24,196 nt of DNA from HGM11368 sp051883395 (GCA_051883395.1 JBJETQ010000020.1:1-24196), one strand, 5' to 3'. Positions 1-7,651 are shown, numbered from the stretch's first letter. The notes: generated from the sequence alone by a model not told the origin. Numbers and translations are program-made.

Positions 1-53
1 TAAAATCCCTCGGGGGCAACCCCGTACCGGTTCAAGTCCGGTCACCGGCACCA
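1..53 (+). tRNA. tRNA-Leu (anticodon UAA), 3' part only
   Basis: The window opens inside a tRNA, at the first anticodon base (TAA, 1-3). The 3' anticodon stem is TCCCT (6-10). A long variable arm with a 5-bp hairpin (CGGGG GCAA CCCCG) follows and marks a class II tRNA. Then come a 5-bp T stem with loop TTCAAGT (26-42), the 3' acceptor strand CACCGGC, discriminator A and an encoded CCA (51-53). The long variable arm, the ACCGG T stem and the CACCGGCACCA end match tRNA-Leu of Firmicutes. The 5' half lies outside the window, so the anticodon call assumes that base 1 is tRNA position 34, which the loop geometry supports. Confidence 0.92.
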
Positions 54-84
54 AAAAACGCAAGACGAGATCTTGCGTTTTTGT
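54..84 (+). terminator. Rho-independent terminator after tRNA-Leu, bidirectional
   Basis: Stem AAAAACGCAAGA (54-65) pairs with TCTTGCGTTTTT (71-82) around the loop CGAGA. The T-run on the plus strand ends the tRNA transcript. The A-run on the other side becomes a T-run on the minus strand, so it can also stop the dehydrogenase transcript that converges from 171. Confidence 0.9.
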
Positions 85-170
85 TATTTTCAGATTACTG
101 TATTTTAATTGATATATGCTATTATTTTAGTTAATTTTATAGATATTTTTTTCGTTAATTTTATCAATAA

Positions 171-1181
171 CTAATAACTTATGATAACATTGAGAGCGCA
201 ATCGGCGTCGCTTGCCTTTTCGATAGCTTCCGTAAGCCGCTCGTGTGGAAATTCATGCGTTATAATTTTTTCTATATCCCATTTGCCGCTTGCCATAATC
301 GTCATAACGTCTTCCACGTCTTTTGGCATATATCCGCCGCTACCGATAAGAGCTTGCTGAGCATAGGTCATAGAAAGAATGTCCACAGGAACTTTGCCCG
401 ATACCACTCCCACGACCACCATTCTGCTCTCTATCTTTCCCATCAGACGATACGTTTCCAGTAGTTCCGCCGAACCTGCCGCCGAAATATAAATCGGCAC
501 GTCCGCCGTCAAGCCGTTTAATCCGTGTGCCGTTCCAAATACCGACATAGCCTTTTCTTTGAGATTTTCTTTTGCCGAATTGCACACAAAAAAGCCTAGC
601 GACTCAGCGATAGACAGCCGGAAATCGGAAATATCTACAATCATCACTTTATTGCAACCGAAATATTTGAGAGCGATTGCGGCGGCTATTCCGATTGTTC
701 CCGCACCGAACACGACGGCGTTTTCGTCTTTTTCAGGTTGCGCTCGTCTTGCAGCACGTGTTCCAACCGTAAAAGGTTCTATCAACGCAGCTGTTTTCAA
801 TGAAATACCGTCTTTCAGCGCATAAATTTCCCTGTTCAACTTTCCGTTTGGCACGAGAATATATTCCGAAAAAGCACCCATCGTTCCCGCACGTGAAGGG
901 TCCCCCGTAGCAAGCAACGGATATGGATAAACGACGTCTCCGACTTTTACTTCCGTTACGTTTTTGCCGACTGCCGCCACTCTGCATACGGCTTCATGAC
1001 CGAATTCTCCGCCGACTGTTATTTTATGTCCTGTACCTGCGCCGTGATTATAAACCGCCACGTCCGTACCGCAAACGCTCGCATAAACGACCTTCAACAA
1101 TATATCGTCGTCTTTACAGACGGGCGTAGGTCTTGTCTCGATAATAACGTTCTTTTTTCCATAATAAATTGCCGATTTCAT
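171..1181 (-). CDS. Zinc-dependent medium-chain alcohol/polyol dehydrogenase
   Basis: 336 residues, a full-length member of the medium-chain dehydrogenase family (sorbitol/threonine dehydrogenase-like). It is expected to oxidise an alcohol or polyol with NAD in the cytoplasm. Visible features are C37 in the CGTD motif, H62-E63 in GHE and E135 in IEPF, which together form the catalytic zinc site. The Rossmann motif GAGTIG is at 159-164 and D183 ends the next strand, which favours NAD over NADP. The lobe that holds the structural zinc in yeast-type enzymes has no cysteines (residues 86-104), as in sorbitol dehydrogenases. The ATG at 1181 follows an AAGGAG site. It lies 81 nt downstream of pdxT on the same strand and may have its own weak promoter. 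The substrate cannot be told from sequence; a PLP link is not implied. Confidence 0.88.
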   Translation of the reverse strand: MKSAIYYGKKNVIIETRPTPVCKDDDILLKVVYASVCGTDVAVYNHGAGTGHKITVGGEFGHEAVCRVAAVGKNVTEVKVGDVVYPYPLLATGDPSRAGTMGAFSEYILVPNGKLNREIYALKDGISLKTAALIEPFTVGTRAARRAQPEKDENAVVFGAGTIGIAAAIALKYFGCNKVMIVDISDFRLSIAESLGFFVCNSAKENLKEKAMSVFGTAHGLNGLTADVPIYISAAGSAELLETYRLMGKIESRMVVVGVVSGKVPVDILSMTYAQQALIGSGGYMPKDVEDVMTIMASGKWDIEKIITHEFPHERLTEAIEKASDADCALNVIISY

Positions 1182-1200
1182 TCCTTATGCTCCTTTTTTT

Positions 1201-1230
1201 ACTATACACAAAAGCACATTAACAACGCAA
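1201..1230 (-). promoter_or_regulatory. Possible promoter of the alcohol dehydrogenase
   Basis: On the minus strand TTGCGT (1225-1230) and TATAGT (1201-1206) are separated by 18 nt, just upstream of the AAGGAG site of the dehydrogenase. The match is moderate, so read-through from pdxST is an equally good explanation. Confidence 0.35.
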
Positions 1231-1262
1231 TCCAAAACGCATGCGTCAACCGTTTTTATTTT

Positions 1263-1841
1263 TCAGTCAGACGACTTGTTATTTATCATATTTATAAAAT
1301 ATCTATGAACAGCCAGGTTGTCGTTGAGTTCCGGGTGAAAGGCTGTAACCAGTTGATTACCCTGTCTTGCCGCAACGATATGCTCGTTGACTACGGCAAG
1401 CGACTGAGCCTTACCAAATACCCTTTCGATATACGGCGCTCTGATAAATGTCATAGGTATTTTGCCCTGGTCTGCAAATTCTGCCTGAGTATAAAAACTA
1501 CCGAGCTGTCGTCCGTAAGCATTGCGTACGGCGGTAATATCCATAGTCGCAAAATGGCTGCGTGTATCGTTTTTTATTTCCTTGGCAAGCAACAACAGCC
1601 CTGCGCAGGTACCGAACACAGGCAACCCTGCCGCAATTTTTTCTTTCAGGTCGTCATACATCTCCAATTCCCGCATCAACTTACCCTGAACGGTACTCTC
1701 TCCGCCGGGAATGATAAGTCCGTCAAAACCTTGTTGCAAATCTCGTTTTTGTCTCAGTTCAAAGGATTCTACGCCCAGTCGGGAGAGCATCTGCTCATGC
1801 TCTATAAATGCGCCTTGCAACGCAAGAACAGCTATTCGCAT
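1263..1841 (-). CDS. pdxT: Pyridoxal 5'-phosphate synthase glutaminase subunit PdxT
   Basis: 192 residues, the usual length for PdxT. It is the class I glutamine amidotransferase subunit that hydrolyses glutamine and channels ammonia to PdxS for PLP synthesis (the DXP-independent pathway). The oxyanion/glutamine motif PGGEST is at 45-50, the nucleophile C79 is in GTCAG, and H169 and E171 in FHPEL complete the triad. These positions agree closely with Bacillus PdxT. Its ATG overlaps the pdxS stop by one base (TAATG), so the pair is translationally coupled. No truncation is seen. Confidence 0.97.
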   Translation of the reverse strand: MRIAVLALQGAFIEHEQMLSRLGVESFELRQKRDLQQGFDGLIIPGGESTVQGKLMRELEMYDDLKEKIAAGLPVFGTCAGLLLLAKEIKNDTRSHFATMDITAVRNAYGRQLGSFYTQAEFADQGKIPMTFIRAPYIERVFGKAQSLAVVNEHIVAARQGNQLVTAFHPELNDNLAVHRYFINMINNKSSD

Positions 1842-2716
1842 TATTTTCCTCTCTCCTCCATCAACAATTGAATTTCGCTTTCGTTGATTCCTACCATAGC
1901 TTCTCCCAAATCTTCCGACAGTTCGGCTAGCATCTTGGCGTCGTCAAAGTTGGTAACGGCTTTTACAATGGCGGCGGCTCTCTTTTCAGGATTACCCGAC
2001 TTGAATATGCCCGAACCGACAAAAACGCCTTCCGCACCGAGTTGCATCATAAGCGCAGCGTCGGCAGGCGTAGCCACGCCGCCTGCGGCAAAGTTTACGA
2101 CAGGCAACTTTTTGTTTTCATGAACGTATTTTACCAGTTCATAAGGAACGCCGAGTTCTTTTGCCGTATCAAAAAGTTCGTCTTCCGCCATAGCGGCAAT
2201 ACGACGAATTTCCGCCTGCATTTTTCTCATATGTCTTACCGCCTGAACGACGTCGCCCGTACCGGGTTCACCCTTGGTACGTATCATAGACGCACCTTCG
2301 TTGATACGTCTGAGCGCTTCTCCCAAATCTCTTGCGCCGCACACAAACGGAACGTCAAACTTAGTCTTGTCGATGTGATATTTGTCGTCCGCAGGAGAAA
2401 GCACTTCCGATTCGTCAATATAATCGATTTCGATAGCTTGCAGAATCTGCGCTTCGGCAAAATGACCAATACGGCACTTTGCCATAACAGGAATGGATAC
2501 TGCGTTCTGAATACCCTTTATCATCTTGGGGTCGCTCATACGAGACACACCGCCTGCCGCACGAATATCGGCAGGAATTCTCTCCAAAGCCATTACTGCG
2601 CAGGCGCCGGCAGCTTCCGCTATCTTTGCCTGTTCGGGGGTTGTAACGTCCATAATAACGCCGCCCTTCAACATTTGTGCTAAATTTTTGTTTAATTCAT
2701 ATCTGTTTTCTGACAT
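1841..2716 (-). CDS. pdxS: Pyridoxal 5'-phosphate synthase lyase subunit PdxS
   Basis: 291 residues. PdxS is the (beta/alpha)8 barrel that condenses ribose 5-phosphate, glyceraldehyde 3-phosphate and ammonia from PdxT into PLP; it works as a dodecamer in the cytoplasm. D23 in GGVIMDV, K80 in VMAKCRIGH and K148 in MIRTKGEPGTG are the known catalytic residues. The reading frame is open 12 codons further upstream to 2752. The chosen start at 2716 has a strong AAGGAGG nearby and gives the usual MSENRYELN beginning. It is divergent from a MocR/PdxR-like regulator, the common arrangement for regulated pdxST operons. Confidence 0.97.
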   Translation of the reverse strand: MSENRYELNKNLAQMLKGGVIMDVTTPEQAKIAEAAGACAVMALERIPADIRAAGGVSRMSDPKMIKGIQNAVSIPVMAKCRIGHFAEAQILQAIEIDYIDESEVLSPADDKYHIDKTKFDVPFVCGARDLGEALRRINEGASMIRTKGEPGTGDVVQAVRHMRKMQAEIRRIAAMAEDELFDTAKELGVPYELVKYVHENKKLPVVNFAAGGVATPADAALMMQLGAEGVFVGSGIFKSGNPEKRAAAIVKAVTNFDDAKMLAELSEDLGEAMVGINESEIQLLMEERGK

Positions 2717-2731
2717 TTTAACAGAACCTCC

Positions 2732-2760
2732 TTGATTTTTCAACAAGGTCATTATATAAT
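2732..2760 (+). promoter_or_regulatory. Promoter of the pdxR-like regulator
   Basis: TTGATT (2732-2737), a 17-nt spacer and a perfect TATAAT (2755-2760). The -35 lies beside the pdxS ribosome site on the other strand, so this promoter overlaps the pdxS leader and RNA polymerase on one strand would hinder the other. Confidence 0.7.
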
Positions 2761-2779
2761 ACTTCTGAATATATTGAAA
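2751..2779 (-). promoter_or_regulatory. Promoter of pdxST
   Basis: On the minus strand a perfect TATAAT (2751-2756) sits 17 nt from a weak -35, TTTCAA (2774-2779). The -10 is half of a 10-bp palindrome, ATTATATAAT (2751-2760), whose other half is the -10 of the divergent regulator. A weak -35 would fit a promoter that needs an activator such as PdxR. Confidence 0.6.
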
Positions 2780-2810
2780 TAACCAAAACAGGAGAATTAT
2801 ATATAGCCAG

Positions 2811-3890
2811 ATGACAGAACTAAAAGATAGCGCTCAGGCTGTTCCAGCATATATCAGAATATACGATAAAATAAAGGAAGGAATAATCAAAGGCATATAT
2901 CCTTATGCGACAAAACTACCTTCCAAGCGAGTTATGGCAAGCGACATGGGAGTAAGCACGATAACGATAGAACACAGTTACGCTCTGTTGTGCGAAGAAG
3001 GATACGTAGAATCAAGAGAAAGGAGCGGATTTTTTGTCATTTTCCGCCTTACCGACGGCTTTGCGCTCTCATCGAACAATCATTTTTCTCATTTTACGCA
3101 CCACAGCGCACACGACTCGTTGCCGGAATTTCCTTTTTCGGTTTTGACCAAGACAATGCGACGAGTAATGAACGATTATGGAGAAGCTTTGCTTGAAAAA
3201 TCGCCCAATTCGGGTTGTTTGGAACTTCGTGAAGCTATCCGGCAATATCTGGCACGCAACCGTGGTATCTATGCCGATATAGAGCAAATCGTCATAGGTT
3301 CGGGTGCGGAGTATTTATACAGTCTTATCGTAGGAATATTAGGCAGAGAGCGGAGTTTTGCGCTGGAATCTCCTTCTTACGAAAAAATCGAGCAGGTTTA
3401 TCGTTCGGAAGGTATAAAATACCAATTCTTACCGCTTGGCTCCGACGGTATAGAGAGTTCGGCGCTGGCAAAGACCACGGCAGACGTATTACATATTTCG
3501 CCTTACAGAAGCTACCCTACGGGTATTACCGCTTCGGCGTCCAAAAGGCACGAATATATCCGCTGGTCAGGCAACGGAGACCGTTATATTGTAGAAGACG
3601 ACTTCGAGTCGGAATTTTCCCTTTCCGGCAAAATAGAAGAAACGTTGTTTTCTCTGTCCCGATACAACAATGTTATATACATGAACACTTTTACCCGAAC
3701 AATCTCCCCATCTTTGCGTGTAGGATACATGGTTTTGCCAAAACGTCTTGTTGACGTTTTCTCTCGCAAGCTGGGATTTTGCTCCTGTACGGTTCCGACG
3801 TTTGAGCAATTTGTCCTTGCCGAGCTTATATCAAGCGGCGATTTTGAACGCCACATAAATCGTGTAAGACGAGCAAAACGCAAAATTTAA
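2811..3890 (+). CDS. MocR/PdxR-like GntR regulator, truncated, lacking the PLP lysine
   Basis: 359 residues; MocR regulators are usually about 450-500. A GntR winged helix (residues 12-76, LPSKRVMASDMGVSTITI) is joined to an aminotransferase fold type I domain (about 105-359). VEDDFESEF (261-269) keeps the aspartate that contacts the PLP ring, and SPSLRVGY is conserved. The motif normally reading TFSKT is TFTRT: R296, codon CGA at 3696-3698, replaces the lysine that forms the Schiff base. The protein stops shortly after FERHINRVRR, so roughly the last 100 residues (the small C-terminal subdomain) are missing, and a terminator follows directly. Its position divergent from pdxS suggests control of PLP synthesis. 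The AGGAG site (2790-2794) is about 16 nt from the ATG, longer than usual. It could be a degraded regulator or one that no longer binds PLP covalently. Confidence 0.85.
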   Translation: MTELKDSAQAVPAYIRIYDKIKEGIIKGIYPYATKLPSKRVMASDMGVSTITIEHSYALLCEEGYVESRERSGFFVIFRLTDGFALSSNNHFSHFTHHSAHDSLPEFPFSVLTKTMRRVMNDYGEALLEKSPNSGCLELREAIRQYLARNRGIYADIEQIVIGSGAEYLYSLIVGILGRERSFALESPSYEKIEQVYRSEGIKYQFLPLGSDGIESSALAKTTADVLHISPYRSYPTGITASASKRHEYIRWSGNGDRYIVEDDFESEFSLSGKIEETLFSLSRYNNVIYMNTFTRTISPSLRVGYMVLPKRLVDVFSRKLGFCSCTVPTFEQFVLAELISSGDFERHINRVRRAKRKI

Positions 3891-3926
3891 TAATAAAATA
3901 ACGCCTGGCAGGCGTTATTTTATTAT
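3890..3926. terminator. Bidirectional terminator between converging genes
   Basis: A perfect 17-bp inverted repeat (3890-3906 with 3910-3926) around the loop GGC, with the core ACGCCT/AGGCGT and A/T-rich outer arms that give T-runs on both strands. It overlaps the end of the regulator gene and also serves the convergent lipoprotein gene. Confidence 0.9.
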
Positions 3927-3939
3927 ATTCGGCTATGTT

Positions 3940-4845
3940 TTAGTTCCACAACTTATAATCGTCCAGTCTTTCGCTGCACAATGTGTCTATGTCGGCGGTA
4001 GTAATAATTCTCGACAACCAGCACGTTGCGTCAAACTGGTCTTCTTCGCCTTCATTAAACGTCAATTGTTGAGAAAAGAAACAGTCTCCGTTGTCGTATG
4101 TTATGGCAAACACGTCCGAGCCGACGGTGAGCGTATTGTTTGTCTTGTCTATCACAATATCCTGCACAACGGTATTCTGCACAAGGTCGCTCTTTTTGCA
4201 ATAGTAAACAGTCGCTTTGTTGGTTGTAACGTCGAGCTTGACAAAATAATATACGTACCGCTCAACCTGTTCGTAATAGCTGGAATCTGACACGTCGTAC
4301 ACGTACTCGTACAGACAGTCAAACGGAGCGTCTTCAAAGTCCACGTATGTCAAAGTCTGACCGACTTTTTCGTTGACGGTGGACAGGTCTGTTTTTTTGG
4401 ATATACGGGTAAAGACTTTCATACTCTCTTTTTGGTCCAAAAACTTGATTTTGTGGTCTTTGAGTTTTACGTCCGTCGAAGTTTTGCTAGTGGTAAACGA
4501 CATACTTACGCCCAATCCGTCTTTGAGAGTTACCTTAATCAATTTATCCGGGTCGGAACTGGAATAATCATAGGTCAATTCAACCTGTTTACAATACAAC
4601 GGAGTCGAATTGTCACTATATACGTAAAAGCCCCTGTCTTCTCCCGTAATGACGATATACGCCTTTACGCCGTCTCTTTCTATGATGTCGGTAGCAACGT
4701 TATCTTCATAATATTTGCTCCACTCCGTCATTTCATAAGTGCCTTGTATATCGTTGCGGTCAGCCGATTGACAACCTACAAAAGTAATCGCCGCCGATAT
4801 TGCAAAAATTACAGTTAAGATAAAAATCAAACAACGTTTTTTCAT
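3940..4845 (-). CDS. Putative lipoprotein of unknown function
   Basis: 301 residues. The start has a lipoprotein signal: KKR, a hydrophobic stretch (residues 5-22) and lipobox FVGC with lipidation at C25. The protein would therefore be anchored on the outer face of the membrane. The rest is rich in beta-branched, Asp, Ser and Tyr residues, with DIQGTYEMTEW just after the signal. That looks like small lipocalin-like or repeat lipoproteins of Clostridia, but I do not recognise the family. AAGGAG precedes the ATG and a strong promoter lies upstream. It is a single-gene unit between two terminator/promoter regions, so neighbours give no functional hint. Confidence 0.8.
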   Translation of the reverse strand: MKKRCLIFILTVIFAISAAITFVGCQSADRNDIQGTYEMTEWSKYYEDNVATDIIERDGVKAYIVITGEDRGFYVYSDNSTPLYCKQVELTYDYSSSDPDKLIKVTLKDGLGVSMSFTTSKTSTDVKLKDHKIKFLDQKESMKVFTRISKKTDLSTVNEKVGQTLTYVDFEDAPFDCLYEYVYDVSDSSYYEQVERYVYYFVKLDVTTNKATVYYCKKSDLVQNTVVQDIVIDKTNNTLTVGSDVFAITYDNGDCFFSQQLTFNEGEEDQFDATCWLSRIITTADIDTLCSERLDDYKLWN

Positions 4846-4876
4846 ATTTGTCTCCTTTATTTTTGCTTATATAAAT

Positions 4877-4905
4877 ATTATAGCACAGCCTGTCAAGCCT
4901 ATCAA
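4877..4905 (-). promoter_or_regulatory. Promoter of the lipoprotein gene
   Basis: On the minus strand TTGATA (4900-4905), a 17-nt spacer and TATAAT (4877-4882), about 32 nt before the start codon. This is one of the best sigma-A type matches in the window. Confidence 0.8.
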
Positions 4906-5028
4906 CATACAGAATATGGAATTTACATTATATTTACGGCTGACTGCATTTCAACGATTGTACCACACCAATTGTGCCACTTACGGCATAATCTTATCCG
5001 ATATATGCAAAGCACGATTTTTTTGTTA

Positions 5029-5057
5029 TTTACTTTTCGGGTTGTCTGTGCTAAAAT
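5029..5057 (+). promoter_or_regulatory. Promoter of the phosphoribosyltransferase at 5110
   Basis: TTTACT (5029-5034), a 17-nt spacer and TAAAAT (5052-5057), 52 nt before the ATG. The rest of 4906-5028 is AT-rich sequence with no gene; I saw no purine riboswitch fold in it. Confidence 0.55.
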
Positions 5058-5109
5058 GAAATAAAGTAAACACGACGGCATATTGCCGCCTTAGTATAGG
5101 GGAATTGAA

Positions 5110-5652
5110 ATGTACACTTATCACAAGATGAAAATTGCAGGATTGGACAGAGACCTGATTATCTGCCCTGTCAACGACAAACTTGACATAGCTGGTTTTA
5201 TAATGTTTTCCGACGTAGAACTGACCATAGCATGCGCCAAAGAATTGCTTGCCAAAGCGCCCGAATTCGACTGTATAGTAACAGCGGAATGTAAAGGTAT
5301 TCCTTTGGCATACGAGATGTCAAGACAATCGGGCAAAAAATATTTTGTAGCACGTAAGGGTGCCAAACTGTATATGAAAGACCCGATAAAAGTCGACGTC
5401 AAATCTATCACCACCGTCAACGTACAATCTCTCTATCTCGACAAATCGGAAGCCGATCAGATGGCTGGCAAAAGGATACTCATCGTAGACGACGTAATCT
5501 CGACGGGCGAGTCGCTCAAAGCCTTAGAAACCCTGCTCAAAACCACGCAAGGACAGGTTGTGGCAAAAATGGCGGTGCTGGCAGAAGGCGACGCCGCAGA
5601 CAGAACAGACATAATATTTCTGGAAAAATTACCGCTATTTTTCCATGCCTGA
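5110..5652 (+). CDS. Purine phosphoribosyltransferase-like protein
   Basis: 180 residues, a type I phosphoribosyltransferase. The PRPP-binding signature ILIVDDVISTGES is at 123-135. RKGAKLYM (82-89) and AECKGIPLAYEM (59-70) resemble adenine/xanthine-type enzymes (compare VEASGIALA in the next gene). The likely reaction is transfer of ribose 5-phosphate from PRPP to a purine base in the cytoplasm. The AGGGGA site at 5098-5103 supports the ATG at 5110. It has its own promoter and terminator, so it is a separate unit beside xpt and the nucleoside transporter. The substrate is uncertain; an adenine phosphoribosyltransferase-like role is possible but not proven. Confidence 0.85.
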   Translation: MYTYHKMKIAGLDRDLIICPVNDKLDIAGFIMFSDVELTIACAKELLAKAPEFDCIVTAECKGIPLAYEMSRQSGKKYFVARKGAKLYMKDPIKVDVKSITTVNVQSLYLDKSEADQMAGKRILIVDDVISTGESLKALETLLKTTQGQVVAKMAVLAEGDAADRTDIIFLEKLPLFFHA

Positions 5653-5670
5653 GCAAAATCGTCAAGGCGA

Positions 5671-5710
5671 GAACAAAGCAAAAAAATATTGCTTTGTTCT
5701 CATTTTTTTT
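5671..5710 (+). terminator. Rho-independent terminator
   Basis: GAACAAAGCAA (5671-5681) pairs with TTGCTTTGTTC (5689-5699) and is followed by TCA and eight Ts (5703-5710). It ends the phosphoribosyltransferase transcript. Confidence 0.9.
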
Positions 5711-5727
5711 GTTTTAGGGGGGTGTAT

Positions 5728-5756
5728 TTGTTTGACAAAGGCAAGCCCTTTATAAT
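5728..5756 (+). promoter_or_regulatory. Promoter of the xpt-nucleoside transporter operon
   Basis: TTGTTT (5728-5733), a 17-nt spacer and a perfect TATAAT (5751-5756). A TTGACA at 5732-5737 is only 13 nt from the -10 and is less likely to be used. The leader to the xpt ATG is about 60 nt, too short for a riboswitch of the usual size plus a terminator. Confidence 0.65.
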
Positions 5757-5821
5757 AAACTAAAACCGTTAAATCGAAGTGCTGTTTTTTCGGTTTATCA
5801 AATCTTACCTATGAGATTGTT

Positions 5822-6394
5822 ATGAAACTACTGGAAGAAAAAATTTTGAAAGACGGCAAAGTTCTCAGCGACGACGTTTTGAAGGTTGATTCTTTTTTGA
5901 ACCATCAGCTTGACGTGGAATTTTTGTCCAGACTGGGCAAAGAAATTTATGAGAAATTCAAGGACTGCGGAGTCAACAAAATTTTGACGGTTGAAGCTTC
6001 GGGCATTGCTCTTGCCTGTATGACCGCACAATATTTTGCCTGCCCCGTTTTGTGTGCCAAAAAGCACAAATCTATCAACATCTCAGACGATATTTATTAT
6101 TCCAAAGTATATTCTTTTACTCACAAGACAGAAAATTTGATAATGGTATCCAAAGAATATCTTCATTCTTCGGACAAAGTGCTTATAGTCGACGACTTTT
6201 TGGCAGGCGGCAACGCTTGTATGGGTCTGATTGATATAGTCAAACAAGCCGGCGCTCAGGTAGTAGGAATTTCCGCAGGCGTAGAAAAAACCTACCAAGG
6301 CGGTTACGATAGGCTCACTAAGATGGGCTACGAAGTCTACTCTCTTGCAAAAATTGCAAAGATGAAAGACGGCAAAATTACTTTTGAAAATTAA
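5822..6394 (+). CDS. xpt: Xanthine phosphoribosyltransferase
   Basis: 190 residues, the length of Bacillus Xpt. It converts xanthine and PRPP to XMP in purine salvage. The start region VLSDDVLKVDSFLNHQLD (14-31) is a hallmark of Xpt. VEASGIALA (57-65), AKKHKS (79-84) and the PRPP loop LIVDDFLAGGNA (121-132) agree with the family. The ribosome site is weak (TGAGAT, 5810s), unlike its neighbours. It is followed after 34 nt by the transporter lipoprotein gene, which makes xpt the probable first gene of a purine uptake and salvage operon. Confidence 0.95.
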   Translation: MKLLEEKILKDGKVLSDDVLKVDSFLNHQLDVEFLSRLGKEIYEKFKDCGVNKILTVEASGIALACMTAQYFACPVLCAKKHKSINISDDIYYSKVYSFTHKTENLIMVSKEYLHSSDKVLIVDDFLAGGNACMGLIDIVKQAGAQVVGISAGVEKTYQGGYDRLTKMGYEVYSLAKIAKMKDGKITFEN

Positions 6395-6428
6395 AATATT
6401 GCCGAAGAACGGCAAACGGAGGTAAAAA

Positions 6429-7634
6429 ATGAAAAAATTTCTCGCACTTTTACTCGTAGTAGTTATGTGCATTGGTTGTTTTGGCGTTTTGACTGCCTGC
6501 AACAATTCCGAAATCAAAGTCGGACTTATTTGCTTGCATGATGAAAACTCCACTTACGACAACAACTTCATCCAGGCTTTCAAAGCAGCTTGCGAAGCTA
6601 AGGGTCTTTCCGAAGACGAGTACGCTATCGTTACCGGTATTCCTGAGGGAACCGAGTGCTACAACGAAGCCGTAAACCTTGCTGAAAAAGGTGCAAAAGC
6701 CATCTTTGCCGATTCTTTCGGACATGAGTCTTATATGCTCCAGGCAGCTCAAGAATATACCGACGTAACTTTCTGCCACGCTACCGGAACAAAAGCTCAC
6801 ACCGAAAATCTTCCTAACTTCTACAACGCATTCGCTTCTATCTACGAAGGCAGATATCTTGCAGGCGTTGCAGCAGGTATGAAATTGGTAGAACTCTACG
6901 GCGATAGCAATGACGTAGTTTCCGACACCAACGCAGTTATCGGTTACGTAGGCGCATTCCCTTATGCAGAAGTTGTCAGCGGATATACTTCTTTCTTCCT
7001 TGGCGTTAAGTCTATCGTTCCTAACGTTACGATGAAAGTTCAATACACTTCTTCTTGGTATGACCAGGCAGCTGAAAATACCGCTGCAGTCGCTCTTATC
7101 CAAGCAGGTTGCAAACTTATATCCCAACACGCTGACTCTATGGGCGCTCCTAACGCTTGCGAAAGTGCAGGTATTCCTAACGTATCTTACAACGGTTCTA
7201 CCGCTGCTTCTTGCCCAAATACCTTCATCATTTCTTCCAAAATCAACTGGCAACCATACTTCGAGATGATGATTGACAACGCTCTCAACGGCACCGCAAT
7301 CACCCAAGATTACGTTGGCACCATCGCTACCGGTTCTGTTCAACTCACCGAACTCGGCACCGCAGCAGCCGCTGGCACCGCAGCTAAACTCGAAGAAGTA
7401 AAAGCTCAACTCGCTAACGGCACTTTGAAAGTATTTGACACCGCTAAATTTACCGTAAACGGCGGAGATACTTTGACCAGCTATCTTGCAGACGTTGACG
7501 ATTTCGGCGACTATGTTGGCGAAACCGAAGTTATCAAAACCGTAGGCGGCATCACCTACTTTGCAGAATCTGAATACCGTTCCGCTCCTTACTTCGACGT
7601 AAGAATTGACGGCATCACCGAACTTAACAACTAA
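6429..7634 (+). CDS. BMP-family nucleoside-binding lipoprotein of an ABC transporter
   Basis: 401 residues. The signal peptide ends in lipobox LTAC with lipidation at C24, followed by a basic membrane protein (BMP/PnrA-like) fold. VGLICLHDENSTYDNNFIQAF and the IPEGTECYNEAVNLAEKGA region are typical. Proteins of this family bind purine nucleosides outside the membrane and pass them to the permeases. GGAGG (6418s) supports the ATG. Codons here favour C-ending forms (TTC, AAC, ACC, ATC) more than in neighbouring genes, as expected for a very abundant binding protein. A stable hairpin follows the gene. Ligand identity (guanosine, inosine or others) is inferred only from the family and from the xpt neighbour. 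Confidence 0.93.
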   Translation: MKKFLALLLVVVMCIGCFGVLTACNNSEIKVGLICLHDENSTYDNNFIQAFKAACEAKGLSEDEYAIVTGIPEGTECYNEAVNLAEKGAKAIFADSFGHESYMLQAAQEYTDVTFCHATGTKAHTENLPNFYNAFASIYEGRYLAGVAAGMKLVELYGDSNDVVSDTNAVIGYVGAFPYAEVVSGYTSFFLGVKSIVPNVTMKVQYTSSWYDQAAENTAAVALIQAGCKLISQHADSMGAPNACESAGIPNVSYNGSTAASCPNTFIISSKINWQPYFEMMIDNALNGTAITQDYVGTIATGSVQLTELGTAAAAGTAAKLEEVKAQLANGTLKVFDTAKFTVNGGDTLTSYLADVDDFGDYVGETEVIKTVGGITYFAESEYRSAPYFDVRIDGITELNN

Positions 7635-7651
7635 TAAAAGGGTTCAAACAC

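Noticed and set aside
996..1871. Long plus-strand open frame opposite adh and pdxT (291 codons)
   Set aside because: It is antisense to two genes with complete catalytic motifs, has no ribosome site or recognisable domain, and is compositionally odd (rich in Cys, His, Arg).
2717..2752. Upstream pdxS start at 2752
   Set aside because: The AAGGAGG site lies inside this extension, and the usual PdxS N-terminus starts at 2716.
4877..4898. TTGACA next to TATAAT on the minus strand upstream of the lipoprotein gene
   Set aside because: Only 8 nt separate the two hexamers; the TTGATA further upstream gives the correct 17-nt spacing.
5732..5756. TTGACA at 5732 as the xpt -35 element
   Set aside because: It is only 13 nt from TATAAT; TTGTTT at 5728 gives 17 nt.
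5757..5821. Possible purine riboswitch in the xpt leader
   Set aside because: The leader after the promoter is only about 60 nt; AAACCG/CGGTTT can pair weakly, but no three-way junction with the conserved loop sequences is visible.
6450..7409. 319-codon minus-strand open frame inside the BMP lipoprotein gene
   Set aside because: Antisense shadow caused by the codon bias of a highly expressed gene; no ribosome site or motif.
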